From contig NZ_JH992958.1 of the NCBI RefSeq assembly GCF_000315445.1, positions 323,571 to 387,570 on the forward strand: a DNA stretch of 64,000 nt. Reading direction: 5' to 3'. This DNA is from Alloiococcus otitis ATCC 51267. GTDB lineage: Bacteria; Bacillota; Bacilli; Lactobacillales; Carnobacteriaceae_A. Below are positions 63,836 through 64,000 of the stretch, piece by piece. The notes under the pieces were generated by a model. The model was not told the DNA's origin and did no database searches. It saw nothing but the letters and a program-made list of their open reading frames with translations. Made by a program: the position numbers and the translations under genes. Numbering within the stretch: position 1 is the first letter of the stretch; every line of letters starts with the position of its first letter.

Positions 63836-64000
63836 GTGCGCCCGGCATGGGTGACAACTTGGTGGTGAAAGTCCACTGCAGGCCTGGCAGTAGGAACTGT
63901 TAGCTGAAGGCAAGGGTGTCCATCGTGAGGTGGAATCTGAAGGAAGCTGGAGGCAAACACTCGCACTGACGAACAGAAACTTCATATCAAGGCTGATTTG
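63836..64000 (+). mobile_element. Group IIC intron, 5' end (truncated by window)
   Basis: The sequence opens GTGCGCCCGGCATGGGTG and continues with AAGTCC..., GTAGGAACTGTTAGC, GGCAAGGGTGTCC, GGAATCTGAAGGAAGC, GGCAAAC and GAACAGAAACTTCATATCA. These are the conserved blocks of bacterial group IIC introns, as in the Oceanobacillus iheyensis intron, and make up the 5' part of domain I. The 5' end lies directly after the tuf terminator, the preferred target type of this class (stem-loop plus T-run). The reverse transcriptase gene and 3' end are outside the window. Confidence 0.85.

Overview
The window looks like a chromosome segment of a facultatively anaerobic Gram-positive coccus or rod of the order Lactobacillales. 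Aerococcaceae or a near relative is my best guess, by inference from protein flavour only. Supporting signs are strong AGGAGG ribosome binding sites with many GTG/TTG starts, T-box rather than SAM-riboswitch control of methionine genes, NrdR-type control of a class Ib ribonucleotide reductase beside a class III enzyme, a catabolite-response (cre) site, and classic sigma-A promoters. No rRNA, tRNA or CRISPR was seen.

Layout. 1-6650: a frameshifted GNAT gene, a MATE exporter, DegV, a Nudix hydrolase, and a minus-strand operon of two GT4 glycosyltransferases around a TVP38/TMEM64 protein, probably glycolipid/LTA-anchor synthesis. 6651-11972: two methionine T-boxes in tandem ahead of metN-metI and three tandem metQ genes; the middle copy has lost its signal peptide. 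12145-14939: a low-GC ABC-2 exporter pair and trpS. 15030-21868: nrdHIEF behind paired NrdR boxes, then nrdDG. 21945-23953: a DUF2188 protein, a low-molecular-weight phosphatase and a fructosamine-kinase-like protein. 24004-27263: a minus-strand cystine-type ABC importer behind a cysteine (TGC) T-box. Two related arrays of 41-bp palindromic repeats flank it, and the far array carries a relic of the importer's ATPase gene. 27472-34650: an S9 peptidase, manP-manA with a cre site, a Gx transporter and an ApbE lipoprotein.

34880-40348 is the rpmG-secE / nusG-rplKA-rplJL region, unusually split by a PTS EIICB gene between secE and nusG. 40588-45515 is a sialic-acid catabolic operon (nanE-nanA-SSS transporter-ROK kinase-RpiR regulator). 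45630-51301 holds a polysaccharide deacetylase lipoprotein, tandem SEDS genes (rodA, ftsW) and a uracil permease with a leader attenuator. 51626-58998 is rpoB-rpoC behind a long structured leader. 59342-63833 is rpsL-rpsG-fusA and tuf. The last 165 bases are the 5' end of a group IIC intron seated directly behind the tuf terminator.

The most interesting material is regulatory and structural. It comprises the tandem Met T-boxes with a mosaic metQ triplication, the repeat-flanked Cys T-box operon, perfect inverted repeats bracketing the rplJ and tuf promoters, the alternative RNA pairings in the rplJ and rpsL leaders, and the intron placed on a terminator.
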